In this document: positions 11,164 to 15,827 of the stretch, piece by piece
Layout of the letters: the number at the start of each line of letters is the position of its first letter
How positions within the stretch are numbered: position 1 is the stretch's first letter
Source: Stramonita haemastoma
Taxonomy: Eukaryota; Mollusca; Gastropoda; Neogastropoda; Muricidae
Reading direction: 5' to 3'
Assembly: GCA_030674155.1 (NCBI GenBank)
Contig: CM060334.1
Location: 36,779,906-36,797,405, forward strand
DNA: 17,500 bases
Program-made: the position numbers and the translations under genes
The notes under the pieces: model-generated
The model's input: the letters and a program-made list of their open reading frames with translations, nothing else
Databases searched by the model: none
Told to the model about the DNA's origin: nothing

Positions 11164-12289
11164 GTCTGTCTGCCTGTTTGTCTGTCTTTCTGTCTGTTTG
11201 TAATTAACACAATTAATTAACAATGTATAATGATCATTATTGTAATAATGTGTACATTATGATACACTTTTTTGTATCACACTACATCTGTAAACGCCAT
11301 GTCCAAAAAGTAGGTGGCTGCAGTCTGTTCACAGGTCTGAAGGACACCACACACTTCACGTTGATGATCTGTTGATGTGTATTTTACAAAATTGACAACA
11401 ACGTACAATGATATACAAGCACTGTGTTAACAGTCCATCTGTGAACGGCACTTTTAGATGGAGTGCCGCAGTCTGTTCACAGAGCTGAAGGTCACCACAC
11501 ACTCCACACTGATGATATGTTGATGTGTGTTGTACACAATAACAATGTACAATAATAACATGATACAAACACTGTGTGTTGCAGTACATCTGTGAAAGAC
11601 ACTTCCAGAAGGTGGAAGGCCGCAGTCTGTTGACACTCCACACTGATGATATATTGATGTGTATTGTACACAATAACAATGTACAACAATAACATGATAT
11701 AGACACTGTGTGTTGCAGTACATCTGTGAAAGACACTTCCAGAAGGTGGAAGGCCGCAGTCTGTTCACGGGGCTGAAGGCCACCACACACTTCGGACGTC
11801 CTGACTTCGTGGACTTTCTCTTCTCCCTGCAACTGGAGCACCCCAAGGTACACCCCAAACACACACACTCCCTCCCCTGACCCCCCCCCCCCTCCCCTCT
11901 CGTGTGGATGTCCATAAACGGCTTTGTTGAGGGAAGGAAGGGAGGGAGGGGGGTTAGGTCATGAGGACTGAGAGAGCAGAGTAACAGTGTCGAGATCCAT
12001 GACATGCACCATATACAAAACTTGCTGTGTCCAATGTACATGTTCACATGTCATTGTTGCGCAGTCTGGTGTGACATAGGTCTTAAGTCTTTTCAGGAGG
12101 GGGCTGGAGGGGATGGGGGTGCTGCCCCACAGCTCACGTCCATTCACTCATCAGTGCAATTAATTAATTGCTGTAGATGTAATATATGCTGTGTTCTAAC
12201 TGCAGTTCAACATAATACATTAGTCGAGGAATGTTTGTACATTGATGTCCTCAACACTTTTTTAAGTAGATTACAGACAGTTAATTAAT

Positions 12290-12359
<70 letters not shown>

Positions 12360-12505
12360 TGACGTGTGTGTGGTGCTCACAGGTCAGAAGGTTTGGAGTG
12401 TTCAGCTGTGGTCCCGGCCCCATGACGTCCTCAGTGCAGTCAGCTTGTAACACGCTGAACCGAGTGGAGGGCTACACCTACACCCACCACTATGAGAACT
12501 TTTAG
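749..12505 (+). CDS. Duox: Dual oxidase (DUOX), C-terminal half, 13 exons joined, one frameshift in exon 10
   Basis: The product would be a membrane NADPH oxidase that passes electrons from cytosolic NADPH through FAD and two haems to oxygen outside the cell, making superoxide/hydrogen peroxide; calcium controls it through EF-hands. The exons total 2339 nt, or 2340 (780 codons with stop) if one missing base in exon 10 is restored. Visible in order, numbered from the first residue in the window: EF-hand 1 (52-63), EF-hand 2 (88-99), a basic linker (about 169-260), TM1 (275-290), TM2 (320-340), TM3 with His361 and His375, TM4 (411-437), TM5 with His454 and His467, TM6 (479-494), FAD motif HPFTLTS (548-554), NADPH motifs DGPFGEG, GGG, VTRTQ and CGPGPM, and terminus HHYENF. 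EF-hands together with [17 protein letters not shown] and HHYENF indicate DUOX rather than NOX5. The peroxidase-like domain and TM0 must lie upstream of the window. All intron phases agree. The exon 10 lesion leaves open whether the allele is functional or the sequence has an error. Confidence 0.93.
980..1136. repeat. (CA)n microsatellite in intron 1
   Basis: An interrupted (CA)n/(CGCA)n tract starting eleven bases after the exon 1 donor. It produces long spurious Thr-His or Val-Cys reading frames in every frame. Confidence 0.98.
1294..1372 (-). repeat. Dispersed-repeat tail, probably a non-LTR or SINE 3' end
   Basis: Contains agaatcagaatcag followed by aaattatttattgccataaa. Read on the minus strand this is an AATAAAT-rich end followed by a short (TTCTGA)n tail, the form of many retroposon 3' ends. 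It is a single copy in the window, so the family assignment is from general recollection only. Confidence 0.4.
1466..1730 (+). repeat. 94-bp array: three copies of the intron 1 end plus exon 2 start
   Basis: A 94-bp unit recurs with almost no change: gagtgttgactgtacagtct, the acceptor tttcccgcag and the first 34 nt of exon 2. Exon-like starts are 1509, 1603 and 1697. After the shared 34 nt, the first two copies run into aatacatgttag, an in-frame TAG (1644-1646 in copy 2), and have no donor. The third copy is the real exon 2. Confidence 0.97.
1697..1790 (+). CDS. Duox: Duox exon 2: degenerate EF-hand 2
   Basis: Acceptor tttcccgcag|GT at 1687-1696, donor ATCAG|GTTACA after 1790; phase 1 in, phase 2 out, 94 nt. 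The joined reading gives [20 protein letters not shown] and then [11 protein letters not shown], the second EF-hand position of DUOX. Loop positions 3 and 5 (normally Asp/Asn) are Arg and Gln, and position 12 is Asp instead of Glu, so canonical calcium binding looks weak or lost. The first 34 nt of this exon, with its acceptor, occur twice more upstream (1509 and 1603) as decoys. Only this third copy continues into a full EF-hand and a donor. Confidence 0.9.
1791..2390. other. Intron 2, AT-rich
   Basis: 600 bp of AT-rich intron with no repeat array I can identify. An AATAAA at about 2069 followed by an A-rich stretch (about 2087-2102) could be a fossil retroposed tail or a cryptic polyadenylation site; neither is supported further. 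Confidence 0.7.
2391..2581 (+). CDS. Duox: Duox exon 3: third EF-like helix region
   Basis: Acceptor gctgacgtcag ends at 2390, donor GCCA|GTAAGT (near-consensus) follows 2581; phase 2 in, phase 1 out. It encodes [16 protein letters not shown], then [20 protein letters not shown] and [14 protein letters not shown]. This corresponds to the DUOX stretch with a FRESGF...LTWEDF pattern, a vestigial EF-like segment after EF-hand 2. No calcium-ligand loop is visible here. The acceptor has a T-run (tttttttt) about ten bases upstream. Confidence 0.9.
2984..3219. repeat. (GT)n / (GCGT)n microsatellite abutting the exon 4 acceptor
   Basis: An interrupted GT tract of about 236 bp, with GCGC and GTGC sub-runs near 3174-3212. 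It ends in gtgtgtag, which is itself the exon 4 acceptor, so the splice site has no conventional polypyrimidine tract. Confidence 0.98.
3222..3297 (+). CDS. Duox: Duox exon 4: basic linker start
   Basis: Acceptor gtgtgtag ends at 3221 directly after a 230-bp (GT)n/(GCGT)n tract; donor TACAG|GTGGGC follows 3297. Phase 1 in, phase 2 out, 76 nt. It reads [20 protein letters not shown] then MINSYR; the VKG step matches DUOX (LCVKG in vertebrates). A second acceptor six bases on (gtgcag, start 3228) keeps the frame and only drops two residues, so both forms could be made. Because 76 is not a multiple of three, skipping this exon would shift the frame. Confidence 0.82.
3298..3605. other. First part of intron 4
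   Basis: No repeat array or gene signal is visible; pyrimidine-rich near the donor, with a short G-rich patch at about 3518-3538. Confidence 0.6.
3606..4330 (+). repeat. Intron 4 compound tandem array ending at the exon 5 acceptor
   Basis: Eight degenerate units of about 60-80 bp carry aaacttctttctttatctct, ccttgctctgcaaaaaa and gatggcagtataaccagg. They start near 3708, 3780, 3938, 4014, 4083, 4157, 4235 and 4308. A longer 233-bp duplication is superimposed: gcttcataaatgtatccag occurs at 3611 and 3844, and ggtctttttggacccgtgtc follows in both. The last unit is cut short at cttcttttctttcccttgtag, which is the polypyrimidine tract and acceptor of exon 5. Confidence 0.92.
4331..4632 (+). CDS. 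Duox: Duox exon 5: Ala/Arg-rich linker and TM1
   Basis: Acceptor tctttcccttgtag ends at 4330; donor TTACT|GTGAGT follows 4632; phase 2 in, phase 1 out. The first two thirds encode a low-complexity basic linker (an Ala run, then a Ser-Pro-Arg stretch) between the EF-hand region and the membrane domain, a part of DUOX that varies widely. It then gives [20 protein letters not shown] followed by [11 protein letters not shown], the first helix of the oxidase core (family pattern GGLFLERAYYY). A GCA-repeat-like tract (about 4358-4382) codes for Ala in this frame and for Ser or Gln in the others; only this frame joins to the neighbours. Confidence 0.92.
4686..4770 (-). repeat. Dispersed element A, copy 1 (short form)
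   Basis: Contains ttttatatcgaggataatgg, gataagcactcgtgtgc, a T-run and catccagtccccgtgtg, then dissolves into a (GT)n tract. The same sequence recurs at least six more times in the window. The strand is set from copies whose minus-strand reading ends in short tandem A-rich tails, as retroposons do. Confidence 0.85.
4771..4966. repeat. (GT)n / (GTCT)n microsatellite in intron 5
   Basis: A GT tract of about 196 bp with GTGC and TCTG interruptions. It begins exactly where element A has its own short gtgtgt motif, suggesting that the microsatellite grew from the element. Confidence 0.97.
5070..5530. repeat. Intron 5 compound tandem array
   Basis: Units contain tattatcattattcttgttg and tagcctgtactactgtcttg. 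The first two or three are about 64 bp apart (with gtaaactgtataatacacag); the later ones are about 104 bp apart and add ccattatcctctatataaag and (AAAT)n, which resembles the tail end of element A. Copies start near 5077, 5141, 5203, 5309, 5413 and 5505. Confidence 0.9.
5623..5815 (+). repeat. (AAT)n followed by dispersed element B, copy 1
   Basis: About 80 bp of (AAT)n leads into tggaatttatatagcgct, then cttgcaaaaacaaatcaaag and cgcttgcactcgacc. A second copy with the same (AAT)n leader lies at 8310-8400. The core is a repeat type I associate with many marine invertebrate genomes; the family name is not determined. Confidence 0.75.
5816..5908. repeat. (CA)n / (GCAC)n microsatellite in intron 5
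   Basis: A block of GCAC tetranucleotide repeats flanked by CA repeats. It is complementary to the GT tract at 4771-4966 of the same intron. Confidence 0.98.
5985..6218 (+). CDS. Duox: Duox exon 6: TM2 and first haem histidine of TM3
   Basis: Acceptor ccttctcctacag ends at 5984, donor ACCA|GTGAGT follows 6218; phase 1 in and out. It encodes the rest of ERAYYY, a loop, [20 protein letters not shown] (TM2), [20 protein letters not shown] and [14 protein letters not shown]. The [11 protein letters not shown] and RETFL.R.VPFD motifs are strongly conserved in DUOX. His361 in FHK is the first haem ligand of TM3. Confidence 0.96.
6226..6326. repeat. (GA)n then (TTTGA)n, intron 6
   Basis: A nearly pure GA tract of about 75 bp starts six to eight bases past the exon 6 donor and runs to 6300, followed by five TTTGA units that form the A-rich tail of the adjacent element A copy on the minus strand. 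Confidence 0.97.
6301..6590 (-). repeat. Dispersed element A, copy 2 (long form)
   Basis: The most complete copy. Read on the minus strand it runs from aagtccttcggatgagact through ccgaggccccgtgtgcgaac, caagatgttctgc (complement), the ccggtgggaac segment, cacacggggactggatg and ccattatcctcgatataaaa to a (TCAAA)n tail. A variable short-tandem-repeat tail is typical of SINEs and some non-LTR elements. No protein is encoded. Confidence 0.85.
6589..6745. repeat. (GA)n / (GACA)n microsatellite, intron 6
   Basis: Pure GACA repeats at about 6607-6668 are flanked by GA and GAGACA variants to 6745. Confidence 0.98.
6849..7120 (-). repeat. Dispersed element A, copy 3 (long form, possible tRNA-like head)
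   Basis: Diverged long copy: ttaatggaatcagcactcat, a T-run of more than 20, catccagcccccgtgtgcatg, cattcccaccggcacag and gtgcgcaagatgttctgcg. On the minus strand the sequence beyond the family core (7090-7120) reads actagtggtcagagcttg, which resembles the D-arm and A-box of a tRNA. This is the only copy with that part, so a tRNA-derived SINE is a suggestion. Confidence 0.72.
7185..7278 (+). CDS. Duox: Duox exon 7: TM3 end and extracellular loop
   Basis: Acceptor gtctgtcag ends at 7184 behind a short GT run; donor ACCTC|GTGAGT follows 7278; phase 1 in, phase 2 out, 94 nt. It reads [20 protein letters not shown] then [12 protein letters not shown]. His375 lies exactly 14 residues after His361, the spacing of the two TM3 haem ligands in NOX enzymes. 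The following loop has three cysteines (385, 387, 396), which could form an outer-face disulfide; that role is inferred. Confidence 0.94.
7417..7482. repeat. 25-bp perfect inverted repeat (hairpin), intron 7
   Basis: The left arm 7417-7441 (beginning gttctcgcgcgtgcgcgcc) is perfectly complementary to 7458-7482, with a 16-base spacer. Pairing continues about six bases further out with one mismatch. The GC-rich arms would form a very stable stem in RNA or a cruciform in DNA. Confidence 0.97.
7483..7554. repeat. (CA)n microsatellite, intron 7
   Basis: A pure CA tract of about 72 bp starting at the right arm of the hairpin and ending at a truncated element A head. Confidence 0.98.
7555..7620 (+). 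repeat. Dispersed element A, copy 4 (tail fragment)
   Basis: ctatcctcgatataaaagaa followed by an A/T-rich tail of AAAT-type units. It is the 3' tail of element A in plus orientation; everything 5' of the tail has been replaced by the CA tract. Confidence 0.75.
7621..7760. repeat. (CA)n and (CCA)n microsatellites before exon 8
   Basis: A CA tract at 7621-7699 is followed by (ACC)n at about 7699-7737 and more CA to 7754, then a C-rich stretch that serves as the polypyrimidine tract of exon 8. Confidence 0.97.
7815..8146 (+). CDS. Duox: Duox exon 8: TM4-TM6, TM5 haem histidines
   Basis: Acceptor tccctcccccacag ends at 7814; donor CCGTCTG|GTGGGT follows 8146; phase 2 in, phase 1 out. It encodes [20 protein letters not shown] (TM4), a basic cytosolic turn [14 protein letters not shown]5 and TM6. 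His454 (in LTHSLY) and His467 (in FLHG) are 13 residues apart, the TM5 haem spacing of the family. The exon ends in [13 protein letters not shown], the start of the dehydrogenase domain (vertebrate pattern VEISVVKAELLPSG). Confidence 0.97.
8165..8345. repeat. Imperfect GAT/AAT/AGG microsatellite, intron 8
   Basis: Starts with AGG/GAT trinucleotides, then ATTTATTT, then GAT and (AAT)n, leading into element B copy 2. Confidence 0.9.
8310..8400 (+). repeat. (AAT)n followed by dispersed element B, copy 2
   Basis: (AAT)n then tatatggaatttatatagcg, followed by cttcatgtaaagcaaacaaa and tcaaagc. It shares its core and its microsatellite leader with 5623-5815 but is shorter. Confidence 0.75.
8537..8634 (+). 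repeat. Dispersed element A, copy 5 (short form)
   Basis: cacacggggactgatg, an A-run, gcacaagagtccttattcc, attatcctcgatataaaa and a (CAAAT)n tail. It begins at the same internal point (cacacgggg) as copy 7. Confidence 0.85.
8660..8889 (+). CDS. Duox: Duox exon 9: FAD-binding segment
   Basis: Acceptor ctgtccctgcag ends at 8659, donor CCTAAG|GTATGT follows 8889; phase 1 in, phase 0 out. It encodes [40 protein letters not shown] and [23 protein letters not shown] and HPFTLTS are the flavin-contacting motifs of the ferredoxin-reductase-like domain, and HIRAxGPWT is a DUOX/NOX signature. The exon is intact and well conserved. Confidence 0.97.
8935..9180 (-). repeat. Tandem array derived from the element A head, intron 9
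   Basis: Five units of about 55-62 bp each carry aggattgtggaataagtagt and gtgttt followed by a T/A-rich stretch; starts are near 8943, 9007, 9061, 9117 and 9171. The unit matches the aggataatgggataagcac part of element A, and the last unit continues into a full element copy. Confidence 0.88.
9165..9330 (-). repeat. Dispersed element A, copy 6 (long form)
   Basis: caggattgtggaataagcag, catgtgc, a T-run, catcaagtccctgtgtg, caaccggcacataatgacc, cttccgaaaagaggcacggg and gtgcacaagatgtgg. It is a diverged long-form copy ending before the family's cggatgagac part. Confidence 0.78.
9326..9464. repeat. Simple-sequence cluster, intron 9
   Basis: GGGT repeats, then GACAGACA, CCCA repeats, CA/GCAC and a GCGCGC run. 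The GGGT block (9330-9353) and the CCCA block (9397-9410) are roughly complementary and could pair. Confidence 0.9.
9565..9670 (+). repeat. Dispersed element A, copy 7 (short form)
   Basis: cacacggggactggatg, an A-run of about 15, gcacacgagtgcgtatccc, attatcctcgatataaaa and an (AAAT)n tail. It is a short form with the same 5' limit as copy 5. Confidence 0.87.
9721..9878 (+). CDS. Duox: Duox exon 10: NADPH-binding loop, broken by a one-base deficit
   Basis: Acceptor ttgtccccag ends at 9720, donor CAGAAG|GTCAGC follows 9878. It reads [20 protein letters not shown] then VLVGGG, after which the frame meets TAG at 9799-9801. One base further, the reading resumes as [19 protein letters not shown] and LINCQK, exactly the expected DUOX sequence. 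One base is therefore missing around the five-G run 9793-9797, where six G would give GGGIG. The exon is 158 nt; 159 would be needed for phase 0 to phase 0. It could be a homopolymer sequencing error or a true null mutation; the other twelve exons are clean, which favours an error or a recent allele. Confidence 0.92.
9799..9801 (+). other. Duox: In-frame TAG caused by a one-base deficit in exon 10
   Basis: In the frame set by exon 9, codon 27 of exon 10 is TAG, immediately after GGG. Shifting by one base restores the expected reading to the end of the exon. If real, the protein would lose about 162 residues, covering most of the NADPH-binding domain. Confidence 0.93.
10024..10381. repeat. (GT)n with GTT/GGT interruptions, then an (AT)n palindrome, intron 10
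   Basis: About 300 bp of GT repeat interrupted by extra T or G, then two (AT)n runs (10331-10341 and 10361-10381) separated by agtagaggagaggagagag. The AT runs can pair into a hairpin. Confidence 0.97.
10440..10933 (+). repeat. 159-bp tandem array carrying decoy copies of exon 11
   Basis: Exon-like starts at 10467, 10616, 10775 and the real 10934; the last three are exactly 159 bp apart. Each unit has tgtgacccag as acceptor, gtgtactttctgtgggtgac, gacccagaagagctttgag and an acacacagacacacaagatt junction back to intron. The first copy is decayed. The second has TAA after ITDV. The third has no stop and reads in frame through its own intron part into the real exon, because 159 is 53 codons. Confidence 0.96.
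10934..11089 (+). CDS. Duox: Duox exon 11: NADPH-binding domain, middle
   Basis: Acceptor tgccccag ends at 10933, donor ATGTTG|GTCAGT follows 11089; phase 0 on both sides, 52 codons. It encodes [40 protein letters not shown] and [22 protein letters not shown] and DLRTTML are DUOX signatures. This is the last of a series of 159-bp tandem copies (exon-like starts at 10467, 10616 and 10775). Only this copy continues past TDTQ into the conserved [11 protein letters not shown] and a donor. Confidence 0.95.
11092..11202. repeat. (TCTG)n microsatellite, intron 11
   Basis: Interrupted TCTG/TTTG tetranucleotide repeats beginning three bases past the exon 11 donor. Confidence 0.95.
11283..11718 (+). 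repeat. Tandem array carrying decoy copies of exon 12
   Basis: Exon-like starts at 11283, 11434 and 11585 precede the real 11719 (spacings 151, 151 and 134). Units contain cacactgatgatatgttgat, gtgtattgtacacaataac and gtgttgcag. The 11585 copy keeps an intact acceptor and 48 nt identical to exon 12, then diverges at ctgttgacactcc and ends in TAA. The two older copies are decayed and lack a clean acceptor AG before tacatctg or an equivalent. Confidence 0.95.
11719..11847 (+). CDS. Duox: Duox exon 12
   Basis: Acceptor gtgtgttgcag ends at 11718, donor CCCAAG|GTACAC follows 11847; phase 0 on both sides, 43 codons. It encodes [38 protein letters not shown] and [26 protein letters not shown] is a DUOX signature in the NADPH domain. 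It is the last and only complete copy of an array whose earlier units carry truncated versions of the exon start (11283, 11434, 11585). Confidence 0.95.
11848..12292. other. Intron 12, mostly unique sequence
   Basis: Apart from a 12-C run at 11881-11892 and AATTAATTAATT at about 12158-12170, I see no repeat, RNA or coding signal. Confidence 0.7.
12293..12358. repeat. (GT)n microsatellite upstream of the exon 13 acceptor
   Basis: A pure GT tract of about 65 bp ending 24 bases before the exon 13 acceptor. The acceptor has only a weak pyrimidine stretch (ggtgctcacag). Confidence 0.98.
12383..12505 (+). CDS. Duox: Duox exon 13: C-terminus and stop
   Basis: Acceptor gtgctcacag ends at 12382; stop TAG at 12503-12505; phase 0, 40 codons plus stop. 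It encodes [33 protein letters not shown] and THHYENF. FSCGPxxM is the last NADPH-binding motif (CGPGPM here, CGPPGM in vertebrate DUOX) and HHYENF is the family's invariant C-terminus. The acceptor follows a 65-bp (GT)n tract. The last twelve codons are re-copied many times just downstream. Confidence 0.96.
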   Translation, partial: VRRFGVFSCGPGPMTSSVQSACNTLNRVEGYTYTHHYENF

Positions 12506-13270
12506 TTCCTTACATGTGCTGTGCTACCACCTGACTGCTTTCAGCGCTACACCTGCACCCACCACTATGAAAACTTCTAGTGCCTACACCTGTGCTACCA
12601 CCTGACATGCTTTCAGCGCTACACCTATACCACACTATGAGAATTTTTAGTGTCCTTACATGTTGCTGTGTTCTGACCTGACTGCTGTTCAGCGCTACAC
12701 CTGTCCCCACCACTATGAAACTCTAGTGCCTACACTGTGCTACCACCTGACTGTTCAGCGCTACACCTATACCCACTACTATGAGAACTTCTAGTGCCTT
12801 ACCATGTGCTTCCACCTGACTGCTTTCAATGCTACACCTACACCCACCACTACGAGAACTTCTTGTGCCACACCTGTGCTGTGCTACCACCTGACTGCTT
12901 GTCAAGTGCTACACCTACACCCACCACTATGAGAATTTCTAGTGCCACACCTGTGCTTCCACCTGACTGCTTTCAATGCTACACCTACACCCACCACTAC
13001 GAGAACTTCTAGTGCTTTACTGTGCTACCACCTGACTGCTTTCAATGCTACACCTACACCCACCACTATGAGAACTTTAGTGCCACACCTGTGCTACCAC
13101 CTGACTGCTTTCAATGCTACACCTACACCCACCACTATGAAACTTCTAGTGCTTTACCTGTGCTACCACCTGACTGCTATCAATGCTACACCTACACCCA
13201 CCACTATGAGAACTTCTAGTGCTTTACCTGTGCTACCACCTGACTGCTTTCAATGCTACATCTACACCTG
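12471..13270 (+). repeat. About 12-copy array of the Duox C-terminal codons plus stop
   Basis: The real end of the coding sequence (from 12471) is followed by copies starting at 12546, 12618, 12694, 12760, 12831, 12908, 12978, 13047, 13116, 13185 and 13255 (truncated). Spacing is 66-77 bp. Most copies keep tacacctacacccaccacta and tgagaacttctag, so [14 protein letters not shown] is repeated. The rest of the unit is 3'UTR sequence containing gtgctaccacctgactgctt. The real copy ends TTT TAG; the downstream copies end TTC TAG or close variants. Confidence 0.97.
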
Positions 13271-13606
13271 TCAGTAACCTTTATTCACATCCTTTTATTT
13301 TCTGCTGTTCCATCAGAAACCAGTCAGTAATCTTTATTCACATCCTTTTATTTTCTGTTGTTCCGTCAGAAACCAGTCAGTAACCTTTATTCACATCCTT
13401 CTATTGTCTGTTGTTCCGTCAGAAACCAGTCAGTAACCTTTATTCACATCCTTCTATTTTCTGCTGTTCCGTCAGAAACCAGTCAGTAACCTTTATTCAC
13501 ATCCTTCTATTGTCTGTTGTTCCGTCAGAAACCAGTCAGTAACCTTTATTCACATCCTTCTATTTTCTGCTGTTCCGTCAGAAACCAGTCAGTAACCTTT
13601 GTTTCT
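13271..13606 (+). repeat. 53-bp tandem array, six copies plus a partial
   Basis: Units start at 13272, 13325, 13378, 13431, 13484, 13537 and 13590 (partial), exactly 53 bp apart: cagtaacctttattcacatc, cttctattttctgctgttcc and gtcagaaac. Copies alternate slightly (tctgctg versus tctgttg). There are no unique spacers, so this is a tandem repeat and not a CRISPR array. Confidence 0.97.
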
Positions 13607-14794
13607 ATCAATGATTTTCTGGTGGTTGTGTCACAGGCTGTAACAATCACCACAGGACAGACTGTATGTGCGTGCTGTGACTGACTGACTGCTGGAGTCG
13701 TTGGGGCAATGCGCTGCATTTGGGGCAATGTGTCCTGGGCTAGTTGAAGCTGGTGGAGCCCATCCCTCTCTAGGCCATGATTGTGCATGCTGGGTGGCCA
13801 TGTCATCCATGCAACTCTCCCTGTGTCAGGCAGCATGCATTGAAACCACACTACAGCATCCAGCACACATGTCACCACACCACAGCACACACACACACAG
13901 ACACACTCCACAGCAACATGCATTGAAGCCCTATGTGTTCCTGCATAGTGGTTCACTGCCCGGAGGTTATCAATCTGTCACATCCATGTCATTTATCCCT
14001 GCCCAGTGACAGAACTTTGCCAGTTGGCCTGGACATGTTGCAATGTGTTGAGTCACTTTGTCGTTCACATAGCGCTATTCTTTATCATTATCATCAAGAA
14101 TGTCAATTATCATTATGACGCAGTCTTATTCACTCTTGTTATGCCTATAAATTTTGGTTGGTAATCTTTCCAACCTGTTCCTCTTCTCTGGATAAAACTT
14201 TTGGAGGTGTACACAATTGTTATCATCTTCGTCATTATTACTATTGATTTGTTGTCGTTGCTACATAAAGCCATCACAGTGCATTTCAATCCTTCAGTGA
14301 AGTCAATGAAGGAAGATTCTGTTATGGATTGTTTATTTTTGCTGTTGTTTGTTTGTTTTTGCATTGTTTTCTTTATCTTTTGGGGGTAGGGGGCGTTGTT
14401 GGAAAACTTTCACCTCTTGACTTACTTTCCATATTATTCGCAAGGATATAGATCTATACTGAATGAATGCTGTAATTGTCTTATATCCAATATGGTGTGA
14501 GCGATTGAAAAAAAAAACCCCAGCTTTGTTAATTTTTTTGTTAAAAATCAAGCCTATAGTTTAATTTCATGAATGGTTTTATCATGCTAAACGTTTTTAA
14601 TGGGGGAAAATCTTTATATTTTTGTTTAGAATGATTTATAAAAGGAAAATGTGAAAAACAAATGTCATCATAATCCTAAACCTTAGGCCTAGTGTAAAAT
14701 TTTACGATGTAATTTATACTTTTTCAACGTTTTGGATCATAATGAAAAGAGACCGTTTTCATATTTTTGTTTGGAGTAATTTATAAAAGAAAAA

Positions 14795-14831
<37 letters not shown>

Positions 14832-14938
14832 ACTGTAATTAATGTCTAGTTTTTACTGAGCAAAGTGATATGTTTTACCTCTTTTTTATTTTATTTTTTT
14901 TATACGAGGATCATTTTTGCATTGTTGTTGATATCATG
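13607..14938. other. Probable 3'UTR, mostly unique
   Basis: No coding signal. Two diverged 45-bp copies (about 14616-14665 and 14761-14806, both with atatttttgttt and tttataaaag) lie before a 32-base A-run. The sequence becomes strongly AT-rich after about 14400. Confidence 0.55.
14797..14828. repeat. Poly(A) tract of about 32 bases
   Basis: A pure A-run at the end of the second 45-bp A-rich copy. No AATAAA lies just upstream, so I treat it as simple sequence and not as a transcript end. Confidence 0.9.
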
Positions 14939-14944
14939 AATAAA
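14939..14944 (+). promoter_or_regulatory. Candidate polyadenylation signal AATAAA
   Basis: The first canonical AATAAA on the + strand after the stop codon, in atgaataaaatatcgg, with TTGTTGA-type T/G-rich sequence about 20 bases on. Using it would give a 3'UTR of about 2.4 kb. Non-canonical signals further upstream cannot be excluded. Confidence 0.35.
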
Positions 14945-14959
14945 ATATCGGCTTGTTAA

Positions 14960-15827
14960 AAATGCATTGTTGACTATGCAGCATTCAAGATGTCACAAAT
15001 TCAGACCTCGGTGTATGATTGTGCAGTTCAGGTGGAGCTGGTTGTCTACTTGAAGTTAGGAGAGAGTTTTTTGCGTATTACCTCCCTTTCACCATACAGT
15101 GCACAGTTGCTCATCGATTTTTTAGACGTGTGTATGCGTGTTTGCGCCATGTGTGTGTGCGTGTGTGTGTGTGTGTAGAACCTCATTGCGCTGTGGTCGC
15201 TGGCATGTTTTCCCTGCCTAACAGACTTTGAGAAGAACACCACTACTTTTTCCCCACAGAATTTGGTGGGGGAGGAGGATAAATAAGTAAATCAAGTGGT
15301 TGTTTAAGTGGAAAGTATTACAGTTTTTCTATTGAGAGAAGTGCTTTCATAAATATTGAGTTTTTTTAGTATAAAGATTGCAGGTTTCATACTGCGTTGT
15401 AGGGGGGGGGGGGGGGTTGTACTGTGAATTTTTTAACAATTTAACATGGATTTATGAATCAAAAATTGAAGTATCCATGTTCAAAATGGGTTGTTTGTTG
15501 TTTTTCATGAATTTTGTACTGTAAAACTTACTAGATGAAGATTTTTCAATGCAAAAAGGATGAGTCTATGACTTGAAAATCTTTTTGTTTTGTTTTGGTA
15601 AAATGATTGCTTTCATGTTGTTGAACTAATTGTTGTCTCGTAGTTTTCATGGTAAAGATGCTGTTTTTTAACGGAGAAAGTAACTTTTTGACACAGTGAT
15701 GTGAGATAATGATGATGTGAGTGTAGCTGGGCTGTTTGGTATGGTTGGGATAGGGTGGAGAGTACGTATAGATGACATACGGATAGTATAATAGATGGAA
15801 GGCTACATATACGTATATGGCACATTG
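14960..15827. other. AT-rich intergenic or extended 3'UTR
   Basis: No gene visible. It holds a short (GT)n at 15149-15176, a 15-G run at 15402-15416 and a perfect 14-bp palindrome catatacgtatatg near 15806. Confidence 0.6.

Noticed and set aside
12942..13277. Repetitive open frames rich in Thr-Pro and Cys-Tyr in the 3' array
   Set aside because: They are off-frame readings of the duplicated C-terminal codons.
13271..13606. CRISPR-like regular array
   Set aside because: Units are contiguous 53-bp copies with no unique spacers, in a eukaryotic 3'UTR.
14797..14828. Poly(A) run as a transcript end or retrocopy tail
   Set aside because: No AATAAA just upstream, and it follows a local A-rich duplication; no retrocopy body is recognisable.
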